Below the pieces are notes generated by a model. The model was not told where the DNA came from. It did not search any database and was given only the letters and a program-made list of their open reading frames with translations. The position numbers and the translations under genes are program-made. This document shows positions 9,509-20,300 of a DNA stretch of 64,000 nt, piece after piece (the first letter of the stretch is position 1; every line of letters starts with the position of its first letter). Source of the DNA: Orlajensenia stereocauli (GTDB taxonomy: Bacteria > Actinomycetota > Actinomycetes > Actinomycetales > Microbacteriaceae); NCBI RefSeq assembly GCF_039548895.1, contig NZ_JBCLVG010000003.1. One strand, 5' to 3'.

Positions 9509-9589
9509 TTGGGCGATGGGGCATCCGCGCGGGCCAGCCACGGGGAATCGGCGCTCGTCAAGCCCCTCACGGCGCAGGTTCGCGAGGCC

Positions 9590-9595
9590 TATCGT
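9590..9595 (+). promoter_or_regulatory. -10 box of the Rieske gene (leaderless start)
   Basis: TATCGT ends 6 nt before the ATG at 9602. This decides that start over the in-frame upstream ATG at 9380. Confidence 0.55.
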
Positions 9596-9601
9596 CACAA
9601 C

Positions 9602-10492
9602 ATGCTCAGCGCCAGCGCCAATCGCATAGTGACGAAGATCTTCGCCCCGGTGGAGAACACGACCGCGCTCGATCCGCTCATCTCCGGCCTGCAGAAGGTC
9701 GTGCGAGCTCTCGTGCCGCCGGGGGAGGTGCGCGATGTGCTGCACGGAGTTCCAGCGGGGCATCCCGTGCATCCGGTGCTCGTGCAGATTCCCCTGGGAA
9801 CGTGGTCATCCGCCGCCATCCTCGACCTGATGCCCGGAACCGAGACCGCGAGCAGAAGGCTCATCGGGGTCGGCGTGCTGGCGGCCGCACCGGCAGCATT
9901 GGCCGGCGCGACCGACTGGTCGGAGCTGCACGAGCAGCAGATGCGCACGGGCGTCGTGCACTGGGCGGCCAACCTCGCGGCCGTCTCCCTCTACGCGGCC
10001 TCGTATGTGCAGCGCCGCCGCGGTCGGGATGCAAGGGGCAAGGTGCTCTCCTACCTCGGACTCGCCGTCGCCTCCGCCGGAGGATTCATCGGCGGCCACC
10101 TCGCCTACCACCAGGCCGCCGGCGTCAATCACGCCGAGGAGGTTCCGCACGTCATCCCGACAGGGTGGAACGCGATCGGCACACTCGAGGACTTTCCCGA
10201 GGGACGCGTGACGAGAAGCGCGGTGGGCGACGTGTCGATCCTCGTCTTCCGCGACGGAGAACGCCTCTCCGTGCTGGCCGATCGGTGCAGCCATCTCTCG
10301 GGTCCGCTGAGTGATGGCGAGCTGGTGACGGATGCCGACGGCTCGCGCTGCATCCAGTGCCCGTGGCACGGCAGCACGTTCTCACTCCTGGACGGCAGCG
10401 TGCGGCGGGGGCCGGCCACCGCGCCACAGCCGACGATGCAGGCCCGCCAGACAGGTGGACGCGTCGAGGTGAGGATGCCCGACGCCGGGTGA
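9602..10492 (+). CDS. DUF2231 membrane and Rieske [2Fe-2S] protein
   Basis: The 296-residue protein joins an N-terminal DUF2231 region (GHPVHPVLVQIPLGTW, about four membrane helices over residues 60-185) to a C-terminal Rieske ferredoxin domain. The cluster ligands are visible as CSHLSGPL near residue 232 and CIQCPWHGSTF near 251 (C-x-H...C-x2-H). It is probably a membrane-anchored electron-transfer protein with the cluster on a soluble domain. An upstream in-frame extension from 9380 is Arg-rich and includes REP copy 2, so I do not count it as coding. Confidence 0.87.
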   Translation: MLSASANRIVTKIFAPVENTTALDPLISGLQKVVRALVPPGEVRDVLHGVPAGHPVHPVLVQIPLGTWSSAAILDLMPGTETASRRLIGVGVLAAAPAALAGATDWSELHEQQMRTGVVHWAANLAAVSLYAASYVQRRRGRDARGKVLSYLGLAVASAGGFIGGHLAYHQAAGVNHAEEVPHVIPTGWNAIGTLEDFPEGRVTRSAVGDVSILVFRDGERLSVLADRCSHLSGPLSDGELVTDADGSRCIQCPWHGSTFSLLDGSVRRGPATAPQPTMQARQTGGRVEVRMPDAG

Positions 10493-10612
10493 CGAGTCTG
10501 CGCGGGGCGACGAGTCCGCGCGGGTGGGTCCGTCTGACCGGTTTGGCTGAGTCGGTTCTTCGTTCTAATGAAAGAGAAAATCGGGTTATCCACATTCGAA
10601 GAAGAAGTCGAG

Positions 10613-10648
10613 GAAATGTCAGTGGGTCGCGCCAGAATGGTGTCATGA
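10613..10648 (+). CDS. Possible short upstream ORF of the HNH gene
   Basis: In both copies of the unit a frame reading ...LSTFEEEVE[E/G]MSVGRARMVS ends in a TGA that overlaps the HNH start as ATGA. The last ATG-initiated part is MSVGRARMVS. No good Shine-Dalgarno precedes the HNH ATG itself, so translation could be coupled from this short frame. It may equally be non-coding; only the conservation of both frames supports it. Boundaries are approximate. Confidence 0.25.
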   Translation, partial: EMSVGRARMVS

Positions 10649-12138
10649 AGAACCACTTCCGGCTCCTGCGCAACAGCCTCGCGGCGTTGCGTTCGGCGTG
10701 GAGGGGTGCGCTGCCCGAGGTGCTGATTCCCGGCTCGGATGCTGCTGCAGCGGTGCGGTCGATGAGCGACGCTGGGCTCGTGCGTGTGGTTGATGCGTTG
10801 TCGGCGTTGGCGCGGGCGGTGGGGGCGTTGCAGGTGCTCGTCGCCGGCGAGGTGGCGCGCCGGTCGCGGCCGGAGCTGGGTGCCGAGGGGTTGGCGAAGG
10901 TGCAGGGGTTCTCCTCGCCAGCTGGGCTGTTGGCGGCGAGTGCGGGTGCGTCCGTGGGGGATGCGACTGCTTTGATCACTGTGGGTGAGGCGACCGCGGG
11001 GCGGGAGTCGTTCACGGGCGAACGGATGCCGTCGAAGCATCCGTTCCTGCAGGCTGCAGTGGCGGCGGGTCATATCAGTGTGGCTGCGGCGGCGATGATC
11101 ACGCGCATGCTCGACAAGGTCGCGCTCCGGGCCGACCCGCAGCTCCTCGCAGAGACGGAGGAGACACTCACAGTCGCGGCGGCTGAGCTCAGCCTGGGCG
11201 GGTTGTCGGTGGCGGTGAAGTACGCCGAGGGTCGACTCGATGCTGACGGCGTCCAGCCGCGGGAGGACGAGTTGCGGGCGGGGAGGTCGTTGTCGATCGT
11301 GGAGGAGAAGTCCGGCGCCGTGGTGCTGCGCGGCCACTTCGCGCCCGTCGAGGGCGCCGCCATCACCGGAGCGATCAACGCGCTGGTATCGGCCGAGCTG
11401 CGGCGGGCGCGTGACGCGTTCGGACCGTCCCACACGTGCAGTTGTCCAGACGGGACACCCACCGACGCGTGCACGTGTGCTGATCCGGCGATCGTCGAGC
11501 AGCGCACCCTGGCGCAGATGCGCGCCGACGCCCTGACGGATATCGCCCGGCACGTGATCGGCTGCGAAGAGACCACCATCGATGCGACGACTGCTGTCGT
11601 CGTTCGGATGGACGTGGACGACCTCGCCGATCCCGACAGTGTCGGAGTGGCAACGATCGATGGCGTCGCCCAGCCCATCTCAGCCGCAACGGCCCGCTGC
11701 CTGGCGGCATCCGCCGGCATCATCCCGTTGGTCCTGGGCGGTGACTCGGTTCCGTTGGATCTGGGCCGGTCGCAGCGGTTGTTCTCGAGGTCGCAGAAGA
11801 TCGCCCTCGCCGAACGGGACGGCGGATGCGCGTTCCCCGGCTGCACCCGCCCGCCGCAGTTCTGCGAAGCGCACCACATCCGCTGGTGGGACCGACACCA
11901 CGGCAGAACGGACATCGCCAACGGTGTGCTGCTCTGCTCGTACCATCACCATCTGCTGCACCGCGAAGGATGGGCCATCCGGGTGGTCGAGAACCGCACC
12001 TGGTTCACGCCACCGGTGCACATCGACCCAACTCAACGACCGAGACCCGGCAACAATCTGCGACGGCTGCTCCCGCGGCCGATGGTTCCCGGCGCGGGCG
12101 AGAACGACGCGGGTGCGGCTGATGAACGAGCGGCGTGA
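10645..12138 (+). CDS. DUF222 / HNH endonuclease (13E12 family), copy 1
   Basis: The 497-residue protein has the DUF222 region over roughly residues 40-330 and a C-terminal HNH nuclease domain near 390-450: CAFPGCTRPPQFCEAHHI, then W-x2-H-x-G-x-TDIANGVLLC and YHH..LH. The cysteine pairs and the histidines form the usual zinc-supported HNH site. This family is highly amplified in actinobacteria and behaves like a selfish or domesticated repeat gene; its role is unknown. Aligned by eye with the copy at 26964 it differs at about 24 residues and one alanine indel (about 95% identity). Confidence 0.9.
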   Translation: MKNHFRLLRNSLAALRSAWRGALPEVLIPGSDAAAAVRSMSDAGLVRVVDALSALARAVGALQVLVAGEVARRSRPELGAEGLAKVQGFSSPAGLLAASAGASVGDATALITVGEATAGRESFTGERMPSKHPFLQAAVAAGHISVAAAAMITRMLDKVALRADPQLLAETEETLTVAAAELSLGGLSVAVKYAEGRLDADGVQPREDELRAGRSLSIVEEKSGAVVLRGHFAPVEGAAITGAINALVSAELRRARDAFGPSHTCSCPDGTPTDACTCADPAIVEQRTLAQMRADALTDIARHVIGCEETTIDATTAVVVRMDVDDLADPDSVGVATIDGVAQPISAATARCLAASAGIIPLVLGGDSVPLDLGRSQRLFSRSQKIALAERDGGCAFPGCTRPPQFCEAHHIRWWDRHHGRTDIANGVLLCSYHHHLLHREGWAIRVVENRTWFTPPVHIDPTQRPRPGNNLRRLLPRPMVPGAGENDAGAADERAA

Positions 12139-12143
12139 CCTTC

Positions 12144-12285
12144 CCGCTCGCTGAGGCCCGGACGAAGTCCGCGGTCGAAGCGCCTCGAGGAGAGCCGCTT
12201 CGGGCGGTCGCTGCGCTCGGCCCTCTGCGAGCGGAACTCGGGCGGTCGCTTCGCTCGGCACTCTGCGAGCCACGACGGGAGCGAG
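12144..12285. repeat. Compound REP-like element, copy 3
   Basis: The minus-orientation REP (CCGCTCGCTGAGGCCCGGAC then GAAGTCCGCGGTCGAAGCG) starts 5 bp after the HNH stop, followed by two partial plus-orientation units with CGGGCGGTCGCT and CTCTGCGAGC. Head-to-head units give a long inverted repeat that could act as a transcription terminator. Confidence 0.75.
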
Positions 12286-12304
12286 CGGTTAGGGCCGAGC
12301 GCCC

Positions 12305-13126
12305 CTACAGTGTCGCCGCGTGGTCCGGCACGAACTTGTGCTTCTCGATCGGCGGGCGCACGGCTTCCGCCGCGACAGGCCTCTCGGGGAAGTGCACCTC
12401 TTCCGGGTCGATGGTGTCGTAGGGGATCTTGCTGAGCAGGTGGTTGATGGTGTTGATGCGGGCGGCGCGCTTGTCGTCGCTGTCGATCGTCCACCAGGGA
12501 GCGTCTTCGGTGTCGGTGACGTCGAACATGGCGTCCTTGGCACGGGAGTAGTCCTCCCACTTGGTGATCGACAGCAGGTCGGTGTCGGAGAGCTTCCAGC
12601 GGCGCATCGGGTCGTTGAGGCGCGAACGGAACCTCTTCTCCTGCTCGATGTCGGAGACCGAGTACCAGTACTTCAGCAGGATGATGCCGTCTTCGACCAG
12701 CATCCGTTCGACCGTCGGAACCTGCACCAGGAAGCGCTCGTACTCCTCGTCGGTGCAATAGCCCATGACCCTCTCGACGCCGGCGCGGTTGTACCAGGAG
12801 CGATCCATCAGCACGATCTCGCCCTTGGTGGGCAGCCGCTCGACGTAGCGCTGGAAGTACCACTGCCCCTTCTCGCGCTCGCTCGGCTGCGGCAGCGCGA
12901 CCACGCGCGCTGTGCGGGGGTTGAGGTACTGCATCACACGCTTGATGGCACCACCCTTGCCGGCCGCGTCACGTCCTTCGAAGATCACCAGGATTCGGGC
13001 GTCGGATGCCGTGACCCACTGCTGCATGGCGACCAGTTCGATCTGCAGCCGCGTCAGTTCCTTCTCATAGGCCTTCTTGTCGACGCGCTTGGACTTCTTC
13101 TTCGAGTGCTTCTTCTTGTCGGACAT
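12305..13126 (-). CDS. ppk2: Polyphosphate kinase 2
   Basis: The 273-residue protein is a class I PPK2, which transfers phosphate between polyphosphate and nucleoside diphosphates. The Walker A loop FEGRDAAGKGGAIKR lies near residue 51 and the Walker B/lid region MDRSWYNRAGVERVMGY near 110, followed by LKYWYSVSDIEQEKRF. The Lys-rich N-terminus MSDKKKHSKKKSKRVDKK is normal for the family. I chose the ATG at 13126 because GGAGGAG lies just upstream; a start at 13207 has no such site. It is 52 nt downstream of the lipid kinase gene and may share its transcript. Confidence 0.93.
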   Translation of the reverse strand: MSDKKKHSKKKSKRVDKKAYEKELTRLQIELVAMQQWVTASDARILVIFEGRDAAGKGGAIKRVMQYLNPRTARVVALPQPSEREKGQWYFQRYVERLPTKGEIVLMDRSWYNRAGVERVMGYCTDEEYERFLVQVPTVERMLVEDGIILLKYWYSVSDIEQEKRFRSRLNDPMRRWKLSDTDLLSITKWEDYSRAKDAMFDVTDTEDAPWWTIDSDDKRAARINTINHLLSKIPYDTIDPEEVHFPERPVAAEAVRPPIEKHKFVPDHAATL

Positions 13127-13178
13127 GGGACTCCTCCAGTAGTACGTGGGTGCGACGCGTGCGTGAGCTGCGGGCGGG

Positions 13179-14165
13179 TCAGGCGGCGGCTGCGTCGGCC
13201 GGAACACGCACGTTGAGTGCGCCGGGTTCGATCCAGGCGTTGAATGCCGTGGCCTTGCCGAACTCGTCGCCGTCGAGCTCGATCGTCTCGGGACGCGACA
13301 GGCGGGCGGTGAAGCGGGTGCAGGTCTCGTACTGGAGGTCGCCGTCGTTGCGGCGTTCGCCGGCGAGAGCCCGACCGGCCTTGGTGCGGCGCACGACTCC
13401 GTTGGTCCAGGCGACCTTCAGCCAGACGCGGATCCAGCCGAGCGCGCCGCCCGGGCGCATGAGCATGAGGTCGAACAGTCCGTCGTCGACGACGGCATCC
13501 GGCAGCAGGAGGATGTTGCCGGGGAGCGACCCGCAGTTGCCGAGGATGACCGTGTGGACGACAGCGCGCTTGGGCTGCTTGTCGTCGAGGCGCAGACGCA
13601 GGTGCAGTTCGTTCGGATCGCGCAGCGACGCGACGATCGCCTTGATGTAGGCGGCCCAACCGGCCTTGGCCTTCAGGTCCTCGTCGGTGTTCTCGATCAT
13701 CTTCGCGTCGATGCCCATGCCGGCCATCACGACGAACACGTGCTCGGTGCGGCTCTTGTCCTCGCGCTCGATCTCGAGGACGCCGAGGTCGATGCTGCGG
13801 TCGACTCCGCTGAACGCCGATTTCACCGAGCCCGGCATGTCGTCGAGGGTGAGCTTGAGGTTGCGGGCGAGGAGGTTTCCCGTGCCCGACGGGAGAAGCG
13901 CGACGCTGACGCCGCTGCCGCGCACGGATTCAGCGACCGCACGCACTGTGCCGTCGCCGCCGGCGGCGATGACGAGGCTCGCGCCATCCTTCAGGGCCTG
14001 CGCGGTGACGCCCTGGCCGACGTCCTCCTTCGAGGTCTCGTACCAGGTGGGTTCCGCCCAGCCTGCTGCGCTCGACTCGGCGATGACCGCCTCGCGCAGG
14101 GCGTCGAGGTCGACCTTGATCGGGTTGTAGATGACAGCAGCTGTCTGGGGCTTCTCGTCGGTCAC
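13179..14165 (-). CDS. Diacylglycerol kinase-family lipid kinase
   Basis: The roughly 328-residue protein has the DAGK catalytic signature GGDGTVRAVAESVRGSG near residue 70 and LLPSGTGNLLARNL near 92, then a C-terminal beta-sandwich region. It probably phosphorylates a lipid such as diacylglycerol, undecaprenol or a sphingoid base. The GTG at 14165, giving VTDEKPQTAAVIYNP, is preferred because it has GAGAG upstream; an ATG at 14222 would add 19 Pro/Arg-rich residues. A hairpin at 14298-14332 separates it from the GH92 gene. Confidence 0.85.
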   Translation of the reverse strand: MTDEKPQTAAVIYNPIKVDLDALREAVIAESSAAGWAEPTWYETSKEDVGQGVTAQALKDGASLVIAAGGDGTVRAVAESVRGSGVSVALLPSGTGNLLARNLKLTLDDMPGSVKSAFSGVDRSIDLGVLEIEREDKSRTEHVFVVMAGMGIDAKMIENTDEDLKAKAGWAAYIKAIVASLRDPNELHLRLRLDDKQPKRAVVHTVILGNCGSLPGNILLLPDAVVDDGLFDLMLMRPGGALGWIRVWLKVAWTNGVVRRTKAGRALAGERRNDGDLQYETCTRFTARLSRPETIELDGDEFGKATAFNAWIEPGALNVRVPADAAAA

Positions 14166-14297
14166 GCTTGTCTCTCGTCTTCTCTTCGGTGCGGGGGCAG
14201 GGACCGGCGCGTTGTACAGCAAACTCCAGTCACGGCAATCGAGTGATGGCCTTGCCGGGTGGGGGCTGGGTGGGTACCCTGCTTCGGCACACGCGAA

Positions 14298-14332
14298 GAG
14301 CCGGCGCCGACACCCGAAGTCGACGCCGGCTC
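14298..14332 (-). terminator. Rho-independent-type hairpin after the GH92 gene
   Basis: GAGCCGGCGCCGAC pairs with GTCGACGCCGGCTC over 14 bp with one mismatch (G-U capable on one strand) and a 7-nt loop. It starts 46 nt after the GH92 stop on the minus strand. There is no T run, as is common in actinobacteria. Confidence 0.7.
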
Positions 14333-14377
14333 GTTCCGCGAAGCGGAGGGCGGCTGAGTGCGCCGGAGCGCTCGCTC

Positions 14378-17300
14378 CTACACCTCCGTCTCGCCGCTGT
14401 TTCCCGCAGCCCGGCGGCGGCGCACGAACAGCAGCACAGCGCCGAGGAGCACGAGCAGCCCGGCCACCCAGCCGGCCGTAGCCAGCAGGGTTCCGTTCAC
14501 GCCGGTGCTGCTCAGCGAGCCCTGCGCCACGACCGACGGGTTCTTCGGCCCATCGGCGCCCGTGCTGCCGTCACCGGGAACCTGGGGCGCGAGCACCTCG
14601 AAGGCGAACGACACCGGAACGTCCGAGGTCTCACCTGTCACGACCACCTCGTGGTCGCCGACGGGAATCTCCGGCACCTCGAAGGTGAGGCTGAACGCAC
14701 CCTGCGCTGTGGCTACCGCGGTGCCCACGACCACGGGGTCGGAGCGCATCTCGACGGTGATCTTCTCGCCGGGGGCGAAGCCCTCGCCGGTCACGGTCAC
14801 GTCGTCACCGGGACGACCAGAGGTCGCGTCCGAGTGCACCTGCGGCGTGTAGACCGGTGTGGTCTCCTCCGGCACCACGTTCACGGTCGCCGTCGCGGGC
14901 ATCCGTGAGTCGGCTCCCGTGGCGACGAGAGCGTAGACGCCGGGAGCGGCATCCGTCGGCACGGTCACCGTGGTGGCGATCGTGCCATCGGAGCCGGCCT
15001 CGACCGTGGCCTTCACCGGCGTCGCCGTCTTCAGCTCGACCGTCACGGACTCGCCGGCCTTGAAGCCGTCGCCCGTCACCGCGATGTCGGTGCCCGCGAG
15101 CACCTCGTCGGCGGGGTCGGCCTTCACCGTCGTGGCGTAGACCGGGGCAGAGGCGATCTCGGCGGCGAGCGTCAGGTGCGTCGTGCGTGCTCCATTCGCC
15201 ACGGTCACCGAGACCGTGTAGCTCCCGGCCGCCGCGTAGGTGTGGCCTCCGGTGACGGTGAGTCCGTCGTCGGATGCCGCGACCTCGGCGTTCTCGGTCA
15301 CGGTGCCGTCGCCCCACTGGACGCGCACGATCGGCGCATCGGCAGCGGCATCCGCCTGGGTGATGCTCGCCAGAGTGGCATCGAGAGCCTCACCGGCGGT
15401 TCCGGTGATGTCGTCGCCGACAGTGGCCTCGAAGTCGAGATCGGGCTGCGCGCCGTTCGACGCGATCGCGAAGACGTGCACGCGGCCGGTGACTCCGGGC
15501 TCACCCGGCTGGACCGGCATCGTGATGCTCTCGACGGTCAGTCCTTCCGGGATCTCGTAGGGAACCGTGGAGAAGAAGTACGACGCCGTGTTCGAGGGCG
15601 ATGCCCCGACGAGACGGTACGCCGACTTCACGACCTCGATGTTGCCGAAGGGCGCCGTGGCGTTGGCGTTGCCGCCCTTCGTCCAGTCCGAGAACTGCAG
15701 AGGGGTGGTCGCGGTCGTGCCGTCGGTGAAGTTCACCGTGACCGTCGTGTCCTGGTTCTTCTCGGTCGCCGCTCCGATGAAGGAGAGCTTGGTAGCAGCA
15801 TCGCCCAGGTCGAGGGCGATGGTCTGGCCTGCGCCCGTCGCGTTGTCGGGAGCGCCGACAGGAACAACGGGCATCGTGAAGGTGAGGTCGGTTCCCGGCA
15901 CGTCGTGCTCGACCCCGGCGGTGAGACCGCCGTCGGCCAGGCCCTGGCGGGGGTACGAGATGCCCTTCGCGTCGCAGTTGCCGCCCACGCCCTCATCCGC
16001 GATGCAGACGCTGTCGAACGCCGCGCGCAGTCCACCGGGCTCGACGTAGTCGACGGTGATCGGAACGGTTCCCGCGAAGCTCGACACTCCGTCGGTCGCG
16101 GTGACCCTGGCCTGGTAGACACCGGGCTCGGCGTAGACGTGGTTCGCCGACACGGGGTTGTTGCCCAGCTGGGCCTCCCCGATCGTCGCGGCCTCCGCGT
16201 CGGAGCCGTCGCCCCAGTCGACCGAGGCCGCGTATCCCTCGGCCACTCCGCCCGACAGGATTCCGAGGGCGAAGTCGCTCGCGATGCTCGAGGTGGCTGT
16301 GAGGCCATCGCTCGGGCTGAACGTGAGGGTGTTCGCCTCGGCTCCGCTGCCGTCGGTCAGCAGCTCGAACTCCGCGAGGGAGATCGCGGCGTCTCCGCCG
16401 GTCACCGACAGGCGGAACTGCTGGAAGGCCGCGGGGTGCGCGATCTTGAACGGCACGGTCTGCGAGCGGTTCGCGAAGTCGCGATCCGTGCGGGAGTCGA
16501 CCTCGGTCCAGGTGGAGCCGTCGTTGCTTCCCTCGAGCGTCCACGCCGAGGGGTCGGCATCCGTCGTCGCCCCTGCGGTGATCGTGTAGAAGGTCGGCTT
16601 CTGCTTGGCGCCCTTGTAGGCGACGGTCACGGCCGGGGTCGCGTCGGCGAAGGTCACCTGCGTGCGCGAGGTGTTGTCGACGAGCGCGGAGGCGTTCTCA
16701 CCGCCGCGGCTCGTGACAGTGGCGAGCGACGGGTCGGTGGCGTCGACGAGAGGCTTGGCCACGTCGTCCCCTGTGGTGAGTGACGGCAGGCCGTCGTCGA
16801 CCCCGGTGCCCCAGGCGCTCGGCTCAGACCCCATGGTGAAGTCGAGCGTGGCGCCGTCGGAGAGGATGCGCGAGTCGATCGACGTGGAGGAGTGCTCCTC
16901 GCCGTTCACTCGCAGCGACTGCACGTAGACGTTCTCCGTGCTGTTCTCGGGGGCGTTGATGACGAGCTGCTTTCCGCCGGCCAGGTTCACCGTGGCCTTC
17001 GTGAACAGCGGCGAGCCGAGCACGAGCTGGGTCGAGCCCGTCTGCATCGGGTAGAAGCCGAGCGCGTTGAAGATGTACCAGGCGCTCATCTCGCCGTTGT
17101 CCTCGTCGCCTGCGTAGCCCTGGCCGATGGCGCCGCCGGCGTAGGAGCGCTTCAGCGCCTCACGCACGATGGCCTGTGCCTTGGCGGGGGCTCCGGCCTC
17201 GTTGTACATGAACGGGATGTGGTGGCTGACCTGGTTGCTGACGCCCCACTGGCCGTAGCGGCCGTCGCGGGCCTCGACCTCCTCGTGGATGCTGCCCGTC

Positions 17301-20300
17301 GACGTCTCCGGGGTGGCGAAGAACTCGTCGAGCTTGTCCTCCAGGCCCTGGTCGCCGCCGTAGAGGTTGGCGAGGCCCTGCGGGTCCTGAGGGGCGTGGA
17401 ACGCGAAGTTCCAGCCGTTCGTCTCCGTGTACGGACCCCACCACGACTTCGGGTTGTACTGGTCGGCGGGGGTGGCGAAGCTGCCGTCGGCGTTGCGCGC
17501 CTGGAAGAAGTCGATCGCGGGATCGAACAGGTTCACGTAGCCGGTCGCCCGGTCCAGGTAGTACTCGCTGTCCTCGCGGAGCTGTTCCACGCGGTCGGCA
17601 GGGGTGTTCGGGTCGTCAGCGAGGGCGGCGGCCATGTTGCCGATGCCGAAGTCGTTGATATAGCCCTCTGTTCCCCACGACACGCTCTCGCCCTGAGAGG
17701 CCGGCGTGAAGCCGAGGAAGGTCGACGTGGCGAGGCTCTTGCGGCCGACGCTGTCGTTGCTCGACGGTGTGGTGGCGTTCTTGACCGCCGCGTCGTAGGT
17801 CGCGAGGGCGTCGGGCAGCTCGACACCGCGCAGGTACGCGTCGGCGAAGGCGACATCCGAGCTGGTGCCCGTCATGATGTTCGCGTAGCCGGGCGATGAC
17901 CAGCGGGCGATCCAGCCGCCGTCGCGGTACTGCTGGGTGAAGCCGTCGACCAGTTCGCCGGCGAGCTCGGGGTAGAGCATCGAGTAGGCGGGCCAGGTGG
18001 TGCGGTAGGTGTCCCAGAAGCCGTTGTTGACGTACATCTTGCCGTCGACGACCTTCGCGCCGGTCTCGGTGGCGGTGCTCGCACCGACCTGGGCCGACAC
18101 GGGGCTCGCGTACTTGTACGTGGGAGCATCCGCGGTTCCGGTGTTCTCGAACTGCGAGTTGGGGTACAGGTTCAGTCGGTACAGGTTGCTGTAGAGGGTG
18201 CGCAGCTCGGTCTCGGATGCGCCCTCGACGGCGATGACGCCGAGGCGGTCGTTCCAGGCGGAGCGAGCAGACTCGCGGATGCCGTCGAAGCCGTCGCCGC
18301 CCACCTCGAGGGCGAGATTTTTCGAGGCCTGGTCGAGGCTGAGCAGCGACGTCGCGAAGCGCAGCTCCACGGTCTTGTCGCCCGAGGTGTCGAACGACGC
18401 GTACTTCGTGAGCGCGCGGCCGCCGGATGCGGTTCCCGTCGCGGTGGGGGTGGAGTCGAAGCGACCCGAGACGAACATGCGGGTGCGACCGGTGCCTCCT
18501 GCTGCGCCGTTCTCGATCCAGCCCGTGACGGTGCCGTCGGCGGCGATGGTGAAGCTGCCGTCGTTGTTCGGAGCGTCGAGGACGACGCTGTTCGCGGCTC
18601 CGGTGAAGGTGAACTTCATGAGAGCGGCGTGATCGGTGGGCGTCATCTCCGCCGTGACGCCGTTGTCGAGCTCCACGCCGTAGTAGTCGGGCTGCGCCGT
18701 CTCGTTGTCGTGGCCGAACGTCGCCGCCCGGGTGTGCCAGTTGCCGTTCGGTGCACCGGCGCCGGCGACGGGCATGACCGAGAACAGGTTGCGGTCGCCC
18801 ATCCACGGGCTCGGCTCGTGCGAGATGCCGAGGCCCTCGAAGCGCGTGCGGTTGGCGTCGGTGTTGTCCTGCTGCCACGAGTACTCGCGCGAGGTCGCGC
18901 TGGCGTTCGTGACGGGAACGAGGAAGTTGAAGCCGTTCGGCATGGAGGTGATGGCCTCGTTCGAGCCGCGCGAGAAGGCGCTCGACGAGTTGGTGCCGCG
19001 TCGGGTGTCGACGAAGTGCGTCAGGCTCGAGCCGTCGATGGTGGCCGGCTCGGCCACGATCGCGATGTCGTCGACGTAGCCGCCGAAGGCCGAAGCATCC
19101 GCTCCGCCCGGGTTGTCATAGGAGAACTGCACGGCGGTGATGGTCTTGCCGGTGGCCACGGGGCCGAGATCGATCTCCACCTGGTTCCACTGGTTGGGGT
19201 AGAGCACCTTGCCTGCACCCTGGCCGAGCGCAGTCGCGTCGATGCCGTAGACATCCGTCGGGGCGAGGTCGCTCAGCTCGGTGCCGTCGCTGAAGCGCAG
19301 GTTCACGGCGGAGTAGGTCGACGGGTACTGCAGGTCGTTCGCCGTGAGGTCGGGGAAGATCATGTACGACAGGCGGGTGCGCTCGCCGACGGGGATGTCG
19401 ACGTCGAAGAGACGGTTGGTGACGGATGCCGCCCCGTCACCGCTGTGCTCGCCACCGAAGCGCAACGAGTGCGTTCCGGTCCAGCCCACGCGGGCCTTCA
19501 TGTTGTAGCCGGCGCTCGGGCCGGTGCCGATGGTGGTGGTGATGGGCGCTGCGGGAGCGTTCGGGTCGACAGCGGTGACGAGATCCCAGTCGGCGAGCTG
19601 GATGAGCCCGCCGGAGTGGTTCACGATGCCGTCGAGCCGGTAGTAGCTGTACGCGGCCGGCGTCGCGACGGTGAACGACTTCTTCACCTTGCGGTCGGCG
19701 TCTGCCCAGGTCTGGTCCGTCTGGGTGTCGAGGGTGGTCCAGGTGGTTCCGTCGTTCGAGCCCTTGAGCACCCAGTTCTTCGGGTCGCGCTCAGGGGCGT
19801 CGCCGCCCGAGGTGAGCGAGTAGGTGACGGCGCTGGCCGCAGCGGAGAGGCGGTACTGCAGCCATCCGGTCGCCGAGAACACGAGCCACTTGGTGTTGGG
19901 GTCGCCGTCGGCCGCCCAGACTGCGGCCTCACCGGGGGCGTTCTCGCCGCTCGCCGTGACGGTGGTCACGTTCGGGAGCACGCTGCCGCCGCTCGTGCCG
20001 TGCACGTTCTGCTGCAGCGGGGCGCCGTCCTCACCGCCCTCTCCGATGCCGAGCTCGACGCGGTTCGCGAAGGGGGCCGTGGCCTCGCCCGGCTCGAACG
20101 AGGTCGACCAGTCGTCGGCTGCCGCGGCCGGTGCCGCCACCGTCGCCGCGGAGGCGGGTGACGCCACAGCCAGCGGGATGGCCGCGGCCACGAGGGCTCC
20201 GGCGAGCAGGGGCGCGGTGATGCGGCGCAGGAGAGCCGGCATCGGGCGACGAGGAGTGGAGGGTGTGCTGATCGCGGCGGTGAGGCTGCGGGTGGTGCGC

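Larger units (their letters stand above)
9266..9601. other. 336-bp divergent intergenic region
   Basis: This gap lies between the divergent permease and Rieske genes. It holds the permease Shine-Dalgarno and, on the minus strand, a 6-bp hairpin ACCTGA-N7-TCAGGT at about 9373-9391 followed by two direct GGTGGCA copies separated by CCCCGAAC (about 9339-9361), which suggests a structured leader. It also holds REP copy 2 and the -10 box of the Rieske gene. I could not match the leader to a riboswitch class I know. Confidence 0.4.
10580..12234. repeat. Duplicated DUF222/HNH unit, copy 1
   Basis: From ATCGGGTTATCCAC to the REP palindrome after the gene, this about 1.65-kb segment is repeated almost unchanged at 26899-28556. 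Similarity begins about 65 bp before the HNH gene and ends within the REP element. It resembles in concept the REP13E12 repeats of Mycobacterium tuberculosis, which also carry a DUF222/HNH gene. Confidence 0.85.
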